Assembly (NCBI RefSeq): GCF_014203355.1
Contig: NZ_JACHIR010000001.1
Coordinates: 1,738,038 to 1,802,037 of the forward strand
DNA length: 64,000 bases
Origin: Kutzneria kofuensis
Lineage (GTDB): Bacteria > Actinomycetota > Actinomycetes > Mycobacteriales > Pseudonocardiaceae
Reading direction: 5' to 3'
The notes under the pieces are model-generated. The model was not told where the DNA came from. It did not search any database and saw only the letters and a list, made by a program, of their open reading frames with translations. Shown here piece by piece: positions 7,754 to 16,438 of the stretch (positions are counted from its first letter, which is position 1; every line of letters begins with the position of its first letter). Position numbers and translations under genes: made by a program.

Positions 7754-8518
7754 ATGGCTGACGAAGTTCTGGTTCAAACCCGGGGACCGGTAACGATTGT
7801 GTCAATAGACCGGCCGGCCGCTCGCAACGCGGTGGACCGCCCGACCGCCGCCGCGCTCGCCGCGGCGTTCCGCGCCTTCGACGCCGACCCGGATGCCAGC
7901 GTCGCCGTGCTGACCGGAACCGGCGGCACCTTCTGTGCCGGCGCCGACCTGAAGGCCGTCGGGAGCGAACGCGGCAACGCCGTGACCGACGACGGCGACG
8001 GTCCCATGGGGCCGACCCGAATGCGCCTGAGCAAGCCCGTGATCGCCGCCGTCAGCGGCCACGCCGTCGCCGGCGGCCTGGAACTGGCGCTGTGGTGCGA
8101 TCTCCGGGTCGCAGACGAGACGGCGGTGTTCGGCGTCTTCTGCCGGCGCTGGGGTGTGCCGCTGATCGACGGCGGCACCGTGCGGCTGCCGCGGCTGATC
8201 GGCGAGAGCCGGGCCATGGACCTCATCCTGACCGGCCGGCCCGTGGACGCCGCCGAGGCCCTGTCGATCGGCTTGGCCAACCGCCTCGTGCCCGCCGGCC
8301 AGGCGCTGGAGGCCGCGGTGGGCCTGGCCGAGCAGCTCTCGGCATTCCCGCAGACCTGCCTGCGCAACGACCGGTTGTCGACCCGGAACCAGCACGGACT
8401 GTCCGAAGTAGACGCTCTGGCTCAGGAGTTGTCCTACGGCAAGGAATCCCTGGCGACGGACGCCCTGGCGGGAGCCGGCCGGTTCGCCGCCGGAGCCGGC
8501 CGTCACGGGGAGTTCTGA
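7754..8518 (+). CDS. crotonase-family enoyl-CoA hydratase/isomerase-like protein
   Basis: 254 residues with a crotonase fold: SIDRPAARNAVD, the oxyanion-hole segments GGTFCAGADLKAVG and GHAVAGGLELALWCDLRVA, then GGTVRLPRLIGESRAMDLILTGRP. The first catalytic Glu of rat enoyl-CoA hydratase (in GGLELA) is kept. The position of the second (normally FGxPE) reads FGVFC, so classical hydratase chemistry is doubtful. This CRRWGVPLIDGGT subfamily is widespread in actinobacteria. ATG at 7754 (MADEVLVQ). It is followed by a long palindrome and a convergent SDR gene. CoA-thioester substrate unknown. Confidence 0.88.
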   Translation: MADEVLVQTRGPVTIVSIDRPAARNAVDRPTAAALAAAFRAFDADPDASVAVLTGTGGTFCAGADLKAVGSERGNAVTDDGDGPMGPTRMRLSKPVIAAVSGHAVAGGLELALWCDLRVADETAVFGVFCRRWGVPLIDGGTVRLPRLIGESRAMDLILTGRPVDAAEALSIGLANRLVPAGQALEAAVGLAEQLSAFPQTCLRNDRLSTRNQHGLSEVDALAQELSYGKESLATDALAGAGRFAAGAGRHGEF

Positions 8519-8520
8519 CG

Positions 8521-8571
8521 TTCGGAAGGGGGCATTCCTGGCGTTGAACGCCAGGAATGCCCCCTTCCGAA
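8521..8571. terminator. 51-bp perfect palindrome between convergent genes
   Basis: Arms 8521-8545 and 8547-8571 (25 bp, TTCGGAAGGGGGCATTCCTG... and exact complement) meet around a single central base. It lies 3 bases after the crotonase stop and 16 before the SDR stop, so it should terminate transcripts from both directions. Its outer sequence is nearly the same as that of the palindrome at 16346-16398 (shared pattern TTCGGAARGGRNCATTCCT), which marks a recurring element rather than a chance hairpin. Confidence 0.85.
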
Positions 8572-8586
8572 AACGACGGTGTGGAT

Positions 8587-9348
8587 TCAGCTGGCCTGCG
8601 CGGTCGGCATCACGGTCACCTGCTGGAGGTTGACTCGCGGCGGCAAGGCGGCGATGAAGCCGACCGTGCGGGCCACGTCCTCCGGCGTCAGCCATTCCAG
8701 GCTGTCCTTGACGCCGTCCAGCCAGTCGTTCGCACCCTTGTCGGTGACGTGGCTCTGCAGCTCGGTGCGCACCAGCCCCGGCTCCACGACCGACACCCGC
8801 ACGTTCCGGCCGCCCAGCTCGGCCCGCAGCTGGCGGGACGTGTGCGTGACGAACGCCTTGGTGCCGCAGTACACGGCGAAGTTGGGATAGATGTTCTGCG
8901 CCCCGATCGAGGACGTGTTGATCAGGTCGGCGACGCCCCGCGCAGCGGCCGAGGCGATCAGCTGCGGCACGAAGGCGCCGATGGCGTTCATCAGGCCGGT
9001 GACGTTGGTGTCGATCTCCCGCTGCCACAGGTCGGACCGCCGCTCGTCGACGGGCGCGGGCAGCATCACGCCGGCGTTGTTGAACAACAGGTCGGCGCCG
9101 CCGAACTCGGCGGCCACGCGGTCGGCGGCGGCCTGCACCGAGGCGGCGTCGGACACGTCGGCGGCGATGGCCAGCGCCTGGCCGCCGTTCTTCTCGACCC
9201 GGGTGACGAGGTCGGTGAGCCGGTCGGCCCGCCGCGCCAGCACGACCACGGTGGCGCCCAGCTCGGCGAGGTGCTCGGCGGCGGCCTCGCCGATGCCGCT
9301 CGACGCACCGGTGACAACGGCGACGCGACCCTCAAGTGCCTTGGACAT
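8587..9348 (-). CDS. short-chain dehydrogenase/reductase (SDR)
   Basis: 253 residues, classical SDR length. The cofactor motif TGASSGIG, the NNAG motif, and the catalytic Ser-Tyr-Lys (NTSSIGAQ, then YCGTK) are all present. Arg-rich ARRADR after the second strand suggests NADP(H). It resembles YdfG/ClbR-like oxidoreductases acting on small hydroxyacids or alcohols. The start at 9348 has AAGGAAG upstream; a longer frame upstream is spurious. It is divergent from an XRE-family regulator at 9493 that probably controls it, a pairing seen repeatedly in streptomycetes and relatives. Substrate unknown. Confidence 0.92.
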   Translation of the reverse strand: MSKALEGRVAVVTGASSGIGEAAAEHLAELGATVVVLARRADRLTDLVTRVEKNGGQALAIAADVSDAASVQAAADRVAAEFGGADLLFNNAGVMLPAPVDERRSDLWQREIDTNVTGLMNAIGAFVPQLIASAAARGVADLINTSSIGAQNIYPNFAVYCGTKAFVTHTSRQLRAELGGRNVRVSVVEPGLVRTELQSHVTDKGANDWLDGVKDSLEWLTPEDVARTVGFIAALPPRVNLQQVTVMPTAQAS

Positions 9349-9492
9349 CAGGAACTTCCTTCGTTCTCGGTGGGATGCCTCAACACCACCACCGCGAAGG
9401 CGGCGCAACCACACCCGCTCCTGACTGGTCCGGACATGACTGGTACGCGCAGGGCCACCCTCGACCGCACACGGTCCGCCACACTGGAGAAC

Positions 9493-10353
9493 ATGGACCG
9501 CAGCGCCGAGATCGCCGACTTCCTGCGCACCCGCCGGGCCCGGATCAGCCCGGACGCGGCCGGGGTCCCCGCGGACGGCCGGGCCCGCCGCGTGCCGGGG
9601 CTGCGCCGGGACGAGGTGGCGCGGCTGGCCGGGATCAGCATCGAGTACTACACGCGACTGGAGCAGGGACGGGCCGGCAACCCGTCGCCGGAGATCATCG
9701 AAGCCGTCGGCCAGGCGCTGCGGCTGGACCCGACCGAGCGCGAGCACCTGACCAACCTGCTCACCCGGCCGGGCACGGTCCGCCGCAGCGCCGCCAACGG
9801 CCCGCAGCGGGTGCGGCCGGGCCTGTACCTGATGTTGCAGACGCTGGACCACGTGCCGGCGTTCGTGCTCGGCCGCCGCACCGACATCCTGGCGTCCAAC
9901 GCGCTGGGCCGCGCCGTCCTGACGGACTTCGAGGCGCTGCCGCCGGGCAAGCGCAACCTCGCCCGCTACCTTCTGCTCGATCCCGAGTCACGCTCGCGTA
10001 GCGACGAATGGGAGCGCTACGCCTCCGAGACGGTCGCGATGCTGCGGCTGGACGCCAGCCGCCACCCCAACGACAGGCAGCTGGCCGACCTGATCGGCGA
10101 GCTGATGGTGCACTGCCCGGAGTTCTCCGGCTGGTGGCACGACCACAAGGTGCTGCAGCGCACCCACGGCGCCAAGAGCTACCGGCATCCGCTGGTCGGC
10201 GAGCTGGTCTTCCAGTACGAGTCGCTGATCCTGCCCGGCGATCCCGACCAGACGCTGTGCGTCTACAACGTGGAGCCGGGCTCCCCCACCGCGGAGCGGG
10301 TCCAGCTGCTGCGCAACTGGACCGCCCCCGAACCGATCGGCACTGACGTCTGA
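9493..10353 (+). CDS. XRE-family transcriptional regulator with MmyB-like ligand domain
   Basis: 286 residues. An N-terminal helix-turn-helix (about residues 30-85: LRRDEVARLAGISIEYYTRLEQGR) is followed by a PAS-like MmyB domain with LDHVPAFVLGRRTDILASN and the conserved C-terminal SPTAERVQLL. GGAG lies shortly before the ATG at 9493; an upstream ATG at 9436 is possible but has no ribosome site. In this family an adjacent divergent oxidoreductase (here the SDR) is usually the target. The shared 144-base gap (9349-9492) would hold both promoters. Confidence 0.9.
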   Translation: MDRSAEIADFLRTRRARISPDAAGVPADGRARRVPGLRRDEVARLAGISIEYYTRLEQGRAGNPSPEIIEAVGQALRLDPTEREHLTNLLTRPGTVRRSAANGPQRVRPGLYLMLQTLDHVPAFVLGRRTDILASNALGRAVLTDFEALPPGKRNLARYLLLDPESRSRSDEWERYASETVAMLRLDASRHPNDRQLADLIGELMVHCPEFSGWWHDHKVLQRTHGAKSYRHPLVGELVFQYESLILPGDPDQTLCVYNVEPGSPTAERVQLLRNWTAPEPIGTDV

Positions 10354-10404
10354 GCGGCCCCGACACCGGCAAGGGCGAGGCACCGGCTACCCGGGGGCCG
10401 AGCC

Positions 10405-10423
10405 GCGGCGCCGAAGGCGCCGC
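10405..10423. terminator. short GC hairpin between convergent genes
   Basis: GCGGCGCC (10405-10412) and GGCGCCGC (10416-10423) with a GAA loop. It lies 5 bases past the ech stop and 52 past the XRE regulator stop, so it may serve both transcripts. Short, no U-tract; modest support. Confidence 0.5.
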
Positions 10424-10427
10424 CATG

Positions 10428-11258
10428 TCACCGCGTGTAGGCCTGCAATCCGGGGCGGATGGTCTTGTCGTCCAGGAACTGCTGCAGGCCCTGCTGGCGG
10501 CCCTTCTCCTTGTCCAGGAACTGGGACTGCTCCAGCTTGGCGTACAGGTAGTCCAGCGCCCCGTCGGTGTCCATGTTCCGGCAGTTCCGGAAGCCGATCT
10601 TGGCCGCGCGCAGCACCACCGGGTTCTTGTCCAGCAGCTCCTTGGCCAGCGACTCCACCTCGTCACGCAGCCGGGCCAGCGGCACGCTGGAGTTGACCAG
10701 GCCCATCCGCGCCGCCTGCTGACCGTCGAACAGCCGTCCGGTCATGATGTAGAACAGCGCCTCCCGGGAGCCGACGGTCTCGGCCAGCGCCCTGGACACC
10801 AGGCCGCCCGGCGGGATGCCCCAGTTGATCTCGGACAGGCCGAACTTGGCCTCGTCGGCGGCGATGGCCAGGTCGCAGCCGATCAGCGGGACGAACGCGC
10901 CGCCGAAGCACCAGCCGTTGACCATGGCGATGGTGGGCTTGGCGTAGTTGCGCAGCAGCCGCCAGTGCCACTCGAACGAGTCGCGGCGCACCCGGGCCTG
11001 CAGCGCCTCGTCGCCGGACTCGTCGACCTCGCGGAAGTACTCCTTGAGGTCCATCCCCGCCGACCACGCCTCGCCCGCGCCGGTCAGCACCACGACCCCG
11101 CACGAGCGGTCGGCCTCGAGCGTGTGCAGCACGTCGATCATCTCGGCGTTCAGCGTCGGGCTCATCGCGTTGCGCTTGTCCGGCCGGTTCAGCTCGACCC
11201 ACCCGATCCCGTCGACCACGTCGACGCGGACCGTCTTCCATTCGCCCATCTCCGCCAT
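10428..11258 (-). CDS. ech: p-hydroxycinnamoyl-CoA hydratase/lyase (feruloyl-CoA hydratase/lyase)
   Basis: 276 residues, very close in pattern to the Pseudomonas enzyme: NRPDKRNAMSPTLN, GAGEAWSAGMDLKEYFREVD (with the active-site Tyr), TIAMVNGWCFGGAF, GLSEINWGIPPGG (catalytic Glu) and a C-terminal KTIRPGLQAYTR. It converts feruloyl-, caffeoyl- or p-coumaroyl-CoA to the benzaldehyde (for example vanillin) and acetyl-CoA. AAGGAGA precedes the ATG. A MarR-type repressor is divergent 34 bases away and an acyl-CoA ligase follows it, completing a compact phenylpropanoid-activation module. No vanillin dehydrogenase is in the window. Confidence 0.95.
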   Translation of the reverse strand: MAEMGEWKTVRVDVVDGIGWVELNRPDKRNAMSPTLNAEMIDVLHTLEADRSCGVVVLTGAGEAWSAGMDLKEYFREVDESGDEALQARVRRDSFEWHWRLLRNYAKPTIAMVNGWCFGGAFVPLIGCDLAIAADEAKFGLSEINWGIPPGGLVSRALAETVGSREALFYIMTGRLFDGQQAARMGLVNSSVPLARLRDEVESLAKELLDKNPVVLRAAKIGFRNCRNMDTDGALDYLYAKLEQSQFLDKEKGRQQGLQQFLDDKTIRPGLQAYTR

Positions 11259-11292
11259 ATCGCTCTCCTTCTGGCCAGGTAACGTCTTGTCC

Positions 11293-11739
11293 GTGCTTTC
11301 CCAGCAAGCGCCGGAACCGCGGCTGAGCTATCTCGTCGGCCGGCTGGACCGTGCCCTGCGGCTGCTCATCGAGGACGCCGTGCGCCCGCACGGCCTGACC
11401 GTGCCGCAGTACACGACGCTGTCCGTGCTGCAGCGGCAGACCGGTCTGTCCAACGCGCAGCTGGCCCGGCGCGCGATGACCACGCCGCAGTCGATGAGCG
11501 AGGTGATCGCGGCGCTGACCAAGGCCGGGCTGATCCGCCGCGAGGCCGACCCGGCGCACGGCCGGATCATGCGCACCGAGCTCACCCCGGCCGGCGAGGC
11601 CGTGCTGGAGAAGTGCGAGCCCCTGATCAACGAGATCGAGGCGCGCATGCTCACCGAGCTGTCCGCCGGCGACCGCGACCGGCTGCCGGTGCTGCTGCGC
11701 AGCTGCGTGCGCATGCTCAGCTCCGGCTCGGAGAACTGA
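11293..11739 (+). CDS. MarR-family regulator, probably of hydroxycinnamate catabolism
   Basis: 148 residues from GTG 11293 (an in-frame TTG at 11287 is possible). Winged helix: VPQYTTLSVLQRQTGLSNAQLARRAMTTPQSMSEVIAALTKAGLIRRE with the wing DPAHGRIMRTELT. Such repressors (CouR, FerR/FerC, HcaR types) sit beside ech/fcs genes and release DNA on binding the hydroxycinnamoyl-CoA. It is divergent from ech and convergent with the acyl-CoA ligase, overlapping the latter by 23 bases at the 3' ends. The role is inferred from neighbours. A half-site-like CCAGGTAAC lies in the 34-base gap to ech. Confidence 0.88.
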   Translation: MLSQQAPEPRLSYLVGRLDRALRLLIEDAVRPHGLTVPQYTTLSVLQRQTGLSNAQLARRAMTTPQSMSEVIAALTKAGLIRREADPAHGRIMRTELTPAGEAVLEKCEPLINEIEARMLTELSAGDRDRLPVLLRSCVRMLSSGSEN

Positions 11740-13321
11740 GCCGGGCCCGCAGCGCCTTCTTGTCGTACTTGCCGACGGTGGTCAGCGGCAGCTCGTCCAG
11801 CACCACGATCCGCTCCGGCAGCCACCACCGCGGCACCCGCTCGGCCAGGAACTCGGCCAGGTCGTCGGCGCACGGCGAGGTGCCGTCGGCCGCCACCACG
11901 GCCGCGGCCGGGCGTTCGCCCCACTTGTCGTGCGGCACGGCCACGACCGCGCACTGGGCGACGCCCGGGTGGGCGGCCAGCGCCTGTTCGAGGGCCAGCG
12001 AGCTGATCCACTCGCCGCCGGACTTGATCACGTCCTTGACCCGGTCGACGATCTCCACGGTGGCGTCCGGATGGATCACCGCGAGGTCCCCGGTGCGCAG
12101 CCAGCCGTCGTGGAACCGGCTGTCGTTGCTGTCGTCGTCCGGGTCGAGGTAGGCCTTGATCACCCACGGGCCGCTGGTCTCCAGCTCGCCGGTGGTCCTG
12201 CCGTCCCACGGCAGCACCTCGCCGTCCGGGCCGACCAGCCGCACCCGCACGCCGGCCGACGGCTTGCCGACCCGGGTCAGCGCGCCGGCCGGGCTGTCCA
12301 GGTCCAACTCCGGCGGCTGCACCTGCATGGTGCCGCTGGGCAGCATCTCCGTCATGCCCCAGCCCTTGTGGAACACCAGGCCACGGCGGGCCACCTCGTC
12401 CAGCAGGGACCGGGTCGCGGGCGCGCCGCCGCACAGCACGCGGCGCATCGAGGACAGGTCGTACGGCTCGGAGGCGGGGCCGAGCAGGTCGACCCACACC
12501 GTCGGCACGGCCGCGGCGACCGTCACCCGCTCCGCCTCGATCAACGCGGCCAGCGCGCCGCCGCTCGCGTCCCGGCCGGGCAGCACGAGCTTGGCGTTGG
12601 CCAGCGCCGTCGTATAGGTCAGGCCCCAGGCGTTGACGTGGAACAGCGGCGTGACCGCGAGCAGGACGTCCTCTCGGGACACCGCGTGCGAATCGACGGT
12701 CATGGACGACATGGAGTGGAACAGGCACGCCAGATGTGAGGACACCACACCCTTGGGCAGGCCGGTCGTGCCGCTCGTGTAGCAGATCCAGGCGGCGTCG
12801 TCGGGCGCCGCGGTCGCGACCGGCTCCACGTCCGGGGCCGCTTGAACGAGGTCCTCGTAACGTCGCGAGTCGGCGAACGCCGGATTGACCGGTGCGCCGT
12901 CGTCGAGGACGACAACCTGTTCGACCGGTAGCCGGTCCGCGAACGCGGCCACCCGGTCCGTCAGCGAGGCGTCGACGAACAGCACCTCGTCCCGGGCGTT
13001 GCGCAGCTGGTAGAGGATCTCGTCGTCGGTCAGCCGGACGTTCACGCCGTGCACGACACGGCCCGCGCAGGGCACGCCCAGGAACAGCTCCACATGCCGG
13101 TGTGTGTTCCAGGCGAAGGTCGCCACCCGTCCGCCCGGCGCCACGCCGAGCCCGTCCAGCACACCGGCCAGAGCGGTGGCCCGGCGGCCGATCTCACCCC
13201 AGGTCGTGCGCACCGGTCCGGCCGGCGTCACCGACACCACTTCGACGTTCGCCCCGGTCTCGCGGCAGCGGTGCAGCACCACGTCGAGCGTCAGCGGGAC
13301 GTCCTGCATCAACGACTTCAC
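11717..13321 (-). CDS. AMP-forming acyl-CoA ligase, candidate feruloyl/hydroxycinnamoyl-CoA synthetase
   Basis: 534 residues of the ANL superfamily: YTSGTTGLPKG (P-loop), GWGMTEM, TGELETSGPWV, DGWLRTGD (adenylate binding), RVKDVIKSGGEW (hinge) and a C-terminal lysine in LTTVGKYDKKAL. The closest types are medium/long-chain acyl-CoA ligases and AlkK-like enzymes. Because ech and its MarR regulator lie beside it, activating ferulate or p-coumarate is plausible but not proven. The promoter region has a 21-base palindrome (13364-13384), a likely repressor site. Its 3' end overlaps the MarR gene by 23 bases. Confidence 0.9.
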   Translation of the reverse strand: MKSLMQDVPLTLDVVLHRCRETGANVEVVSVTPAGPVRTTWGEIGRRATALAGVLDGLGVAPGGRVATFAWNTHRHVELFLGVPCAGRVVHGVNVRLTDDEILYQLRNARDEVLFVDASLTDRVAAFADRLPVEQVVVLDDGAPVNPAFADSRRYEDLVQAAPDVEPVATAAPDDAAWICYTSGTTGLPKGVVSSHLACLFHSMSSMTVDSHAVSREDVLLAVTPLFHVNAWGLTYTTALANAKLVLPGRDASGGALAALIEAERVTVAAAVPTVWVDLLGPASEPYDLSSMRRVLCGGAPATRSLLDEVARRGLVFHKGWGMTEMLPSGTMQVQPPELDLDSPAGALTRVGKPSAGVRVRLVGPDGEVLPWDGRTTGELETSGPWVIKAYLDPDDDSNDSRFHDGWLRTGDLAVIHPDATVEIVDRVKDVIKSGGEWISSLALEQALAAHPGVAQCAVVAVPHDKWGERPAAAVVAADGTSPCADDLAEFLAERVPRWWLPERIVVLDELPLTTVGKYDKKALRARLSSPSRS

Positions 13322-13363
13322 GGCTGTCCTCCGGACCGGTGTCAGGTGGCCTGCGATCCGAAC

Positions 13364-13384
13364 AATATCAGGTTACCTGATATT
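13364..13384. promoter_or_regulatory. 21-base palindromic operator candidate
   Basis: AATATCAGGT-T-ACCTGATATT: 10-base arms, exact complements, around one central T. It is 42 bases upstream of the acyl-CoA ligase start and is strikingly AT-rich compared with its surroundings. Size and symmetry match MarR or TetR operators. The ech/MarR gap holds a related half (CCAGGTAAC). The mannosyltransferase start (13459) lies on the other side, so which promoter it controls is an inference. Confidence 0.7.
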
Positions 13385-13458
13385 CGAGAAGGTCCGACCG
13401 GTGAACTCCCTGTGACGTCGGGGCCGCTGCGCGTCGGCCCGCCGCGGGTTGTGGGACG

Positions 13459-15069
13459 ATGGACGGCGCGATGCCCGCGACGCCTTCCATCCCACGCTCC
13501 AGCGCCGACCCTGCACCGGTGCCGCTCGGCCCTACGCGGCTGACGCCCCTGGTGACGGTCGAGCCGCCGCCCGAACCCGCGCGCGTGTGGCCGTTCCCGA
13601 TCCGAACGGCGCTGCTCGGCCTGGCCGGCATGGTGCTGATCGCCGGCGGCGGCATGGGCGCGGGCGCCACCCTGATCCACGACCCGCTGCTGGCCAACGG
13701 CGCGTTCAACTGGATCCGCTACGGGCACGGCATGATGCTGGCCACCTGGATCCTGTACGTGGGCCTGGGCCTGTCGATCTGGGCGTGGATCCGGCTCGGC
13801 CGGCACGCCCGGGCCGGCCGCGTGAACCACGCGTACATGATCCGGGTCATCGTCATGTGGATCGCGCCGCTGCTGATCGCGCCGCCGCTGTTCAGCAAGG
13901 ACGTCTACAGCTACCTCGCGCAGGGCGACCTGGCGCTGCACGGCCTCGACCCGTACGGCGTCGGCCCGTCCGCGCTGCCCAGCGCCCTGTCGGACAACGT
14001 CAGCATCGTCTGGCAGAACACGCCGTCGCCGTACGGGCCGCTGTTCGTGCTGCTGGCCAAGGGCATCGTCGCCGTCACCGGCGACGGCCTGACCAGCCTC
14101 ATCAGCGGCGTCATCGCCATGCGGCTGGTGCTGGCCATCGGCTTCGCCATGCTGTGGTGGGCGCTGCCGCGGCTGTGCGCCAAGCTCGGCGGCAACTCCT
14201 CGGTCGCGCTGTGGCTGGTCGGCGCCAACCCGCTGCTGGTGGTGCACCTGATCGGCGGCGCCCACAACGACATGCTGATGATCGGCCTGATGGCCGTCGG
14301 CGTGGTGTTCGTGCTTGACCGCAAGCACGTCGCCGGCGTGGCGCTGCTCGCGCTGGCGTTCTCGGTGAAGGCCACCGCCGTCATCGCGCTGCCGTTCCTG
14401 ATCTGGGTGTGGATGCGGCACATCCCGCTGGGCACCCGCAGCTACCGGTTCGTCCGGGCCGCGTCGGCGGCGATCGGGGTTTTCGGCGGCGTGTTCGTGC
14501 TGTGCACGCTGGCCGCGGGCGTGGATCTGGGCTGGATCCCGGCGCTCGGCGGATCGTCCATCGTGATCAACTGGCTGTCGCTGCCGTCCGGCATCGGGCA
14601 GGCCTGCTACACCGTGCTGAGCTGGTTCGTCGGCCTCGGCGACGTGCAGCCGTTCGTCACCGTCGCCCGCACCCTCGGCACGCTTCTGCTGCTGTACATC
14701 CTGGTCAAGCAGTGGTGGCTGGCCCGGGAGGGCGGCAACGACGCCATCCGGCGGGCCGCGGTCTGCATGGCCGCCTTCGCCCTGCTGGCCCCCGTGACAC
14801 TGCCCTGGTACTTCAGCTGGGCGCTCGTGCTGGGCGCCGGCTTCGCGTGGGGCACCGCCGGGTTGACGCTGGCCGCGTGCGGCTCCGTGTGGCTGCTGCT
14901 GATCACCTATCCGTCCGGCGGCACCGCCCTGTACGACTGGGGCTACCTGTTCGTCATCCTCGGCGTGTCCGTGCTGGCCGCCGTGTCGCTGCTCAAGCCC
15001 GATCCGCTCAAGCTGTCGCTGCGGACCATCTCCGACGCCCCGGAGAAGGCGCTGAGGCATCACCCGTGA
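13459..15069 (+). CDS. mptA: alpha-(1->6)-mannosyltransferase, MptA/MptB family (GT-C, membrane)
   Basis: 536 residues with about 13 membrane helices. After a Pro-rich cytoplasmic N-terminus the first loops carry [18 protein letters not shown], the acidic GT-C type motif, then [11 protein letters not shown] and [11 protein letters not shown]. The family uses polyprenyl-phosphate mannose to build the alpha-1,6-mannan core of lipomannan and lipoarabinomannan on the outer face of the membrane. MptA and MptB are similar; the nearby Rv2175c- and PknL-like genes copy the order Rv2174-Rv2176 of M. tuberculosis, favouring MptA. The stop overlaps the next start (GTGA), indicating translational coupling to the phytoene synthase gene. 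Confidence 0.88.
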   Translation: MDGAMPATPSIPRSSADPAPVPLGPTRLTPLVTVEPPPEPARVWPFPIRTALLGLAGMVLIAGGGMGAGATLIHDPLLANGAFNWIRYGHGMMLATWILYVGLGLSIWAWIRLGRHARAGRVNHAYMIRVIVMWIAPLLIAPPLFSKDVYSYLAQGDLALHGLDPYGVGPSALPSALSDNVSIVWQNTPSPYGPLFVLLAKGIVAVTGDGLTSLISGVIAMRLVLAIGFAMLWWALPRLCAKLGGNSSVALWLVGANPLLVVHLIGGAHNDMLMIGLMAVGVVFVLDRKHVAGVALLALAFSVKATAVIALPFLIWVWMRHIPLGTRSYRFVRAASAAIGVFGGVFVLCTLAAGVDLGWIPALGGSSIVINWLSLPSGIGQACYTVLSWFVGLGDVQPFVTVARTLGTLLLLYILVKQWWLAREGGNDAIRRAAVCMAAFALLAPVTLPWYFSWALVLGAGFAWGTAGLTLAACGSVWLLLITYPSGGTALYDWGYLFVILGVSVLAAVSLLKPDPLKLSLRTISDAPEKALRHHP

Positions 15070-15929
15070 GCCTGGAGGCCGCGTACGCCCGGTGCCGCCG
15101 GCTCAACGCGCACCACGGCAAGACGTTCTACCTGGCCACCCTGCTGCTGCCCGCCGACCGGCGGCCCGCCGTGCACGCCCTGTACGGCTTCGCCCGGCTC
15201 GCCGACGAGGTCGTGGACAACCCCGGCTCGTCGCCGGCGACCGAGCTGGACTCGTTGGAACGGCAGCTGAAGGCGGCGCTGACGGGGTCCTCCTTCGAGC
15301 ATCCCGTGCTGGCCGCGCTGGCCGACACCGTCGGCCGGTACGACATCGAGCACGCCCTGTTCGCCGAGTTCCTCGCCTCGATGCGGATGGACCTGCACCA
15401 GTCCGAGTACGCCTCGTACGCGGAGCTGCGGACGTACATGCGGGGCTCCGCCGAGGTCATCGGGCTGCAGATGCTGCCCGTCCTCGGGACCTGTGCCTCC
15501 GGCGCCGAGCCGTACGCCGCCGCCCTGGGCGAGGCGTTCCAGCTGACGAACTTCCTGCGGGACGTCGCCGAGGACCTCGACCGCGGGCGCGTCTACCTGC
15601 CCGCCGACGAGCTGGCCGCCTTCGGCGTCGACCGGGCGCTGCTGGAGTGGTGCCGGGCGTCGGGGCGTGGGGACCGCCGCGTTCGGGCCGCCCTGGCCCA
15701 CCTGGCCGCCCGCACGCGGGCCGTCTACCGCTACGCCGCTCTCGGCATCCCGCTGCTGGCCCCCGAGTCGCGGCCGTGCGTGTCCGTGGCCTTCACCCTG
15801 TACCAGGGCATCCTCGACGAGCTCGCCGCCCGGGACTACGACGTCTTCGGCCGGCGGGCCGTCGTGCCGACCAGCCGCCGGCTCGCCGTGGCGCTGCCGG
15901 GGCTGGTCCGCGCTTTCCTCGCCCGTTAG
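15066..15929 (+). CDS. crtB: phytoene/squalene synthase family protein
   Basis: 287 residues starting at a GTG that overlaps the mannosyltransferase stop. Both prenyl-diphosphate/Mg-binding Asp motifs are present: [11 protein letters not shown] and [18 protein letters not shown]; the family pattern [14 protein letters not shown] is also seen. Family members join two GGPP (phytoene) or two FPP (squalene/presqualene). CrtB is a best guess; no desaturase or GGPP synthase gene is adjacent, so the product cannot be fixed. In M. tuberculosis a prenyl synthase (idsA2) neighbours mptA, so polyprenyl metabolism is a recurring theme of this locus. Confidence 0.88.
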   Translation: MSLEAAYARCRRLNAHHGKTFYLATLLLPADRRPAVHALYGFARLADEVVDNPGSSPATELDSLERQLKAALTGSSFEHPVLAALADTVGRYDIEHALFAEFLASMRMDLHQSEYASYAELRTYMRGSAEVIGLQMLPVLGTCASGAEPYAAALGEAFQLTNFLRDVAEDLDRGRVYLPADELAAFGVDRALLEWCRASGRGDRRVRAALAHLAARTRAVYRYAALGIPLLAPESRPCVSVAFTLYQGILDELAARDYDVFGRRAVVPTSRRLAVALPGLVRAFLAR

Positions 15930-15956
15930 TTCCGGCCGGCTGGTTGTTCTGGCCGG

Positions 15957-16235
15957 TTAGTTCTGGTCGTGCTCGCCGGCCAGCTTGCAGGCCTGCTTGG
16001 CGTCCGCCGCCGGCACGCCGTTCGTGGTCATCTGGTTGACGCAGGTCGCCTTCGCCAGCACCGCGCCGAACGCGCAGCCGGTGACCACCTGCTGGTTCAT
16101 CGGGTCGTGGTGGTCGACCAGGTACTGGAGGCAGTCCTGGGCCGCCGCCTGCGCCGGCGCCGCGGTCAGCAGCGGCGCCGCCGTCCCGGCCAGCAGGGCG
16201 ACGGCGATGCCGGCGGTACGGGCCATCCGTGACAT
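15957..16235 (-). CDS. small secreted four-cysteine protein
   Basis: 92 residues. The signal peptide is clear (MSRMARTAGIAVALLAGTAA ... PAQA with cleavage after AQA). The mature about 60 residues contain four Cys (near positions 35, 54, 66 and 83), probably two disulfides, and end KLAGEHDQN. Similar small secreted proteins occur throughout Pseudonocardiaceae and streptomycetes without known function. Monocistronic, convergent with crtB. No catalytic motif seen. Confidence 0.8.
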   Translation of the reverse strand: MSRMARTAGIAVALLAGTAAPLLTAAPAQAAAQDCLQYLVDHHDPMNQQVVTGCAFGAVLAKATCVNQMTTNGVPAADAKQACKLAGEHDQN

Positions 16236-16345
16236 GGGGATCCTCTCGGAGGGGGTGTGCCGGCCACCCCACCGCCGCACCGCCCCCCGCTTCAAGCCCG
16301 CCAACCCCTTCGAGCGACCCCACTCACCCAGAAGTGGCCCCTGAT

Positions 16346-16398
16346 GTTCGGAAAGGACCATTCCTCAACTCGGAGTTGAGGAATGGTCCTTTCCGAAC
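16346..16398. terminator. 53-bp perfect palindrome, second copy of the CATTCCT family
   Basis: Arms 16346-16371 and 16373-16398 (26 bp, GTTCGGAAAGGACCATTCCT... and exact complement) around one central base. It shares TTCGGAARGGRNCATTCCT with 8521-8571, while the central parts differ but stay self-complementary. It is 40 bases after the Rv2175c-like gene (minus strand) and upstream of the secreted-protein gene, so it probably terminates the former. Confidence 0.8.
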
Positions 16399-16438
16399 AA
16401 CAAAACCTTGCCAGATCGGACTGGGGGTGGTATTGAGC

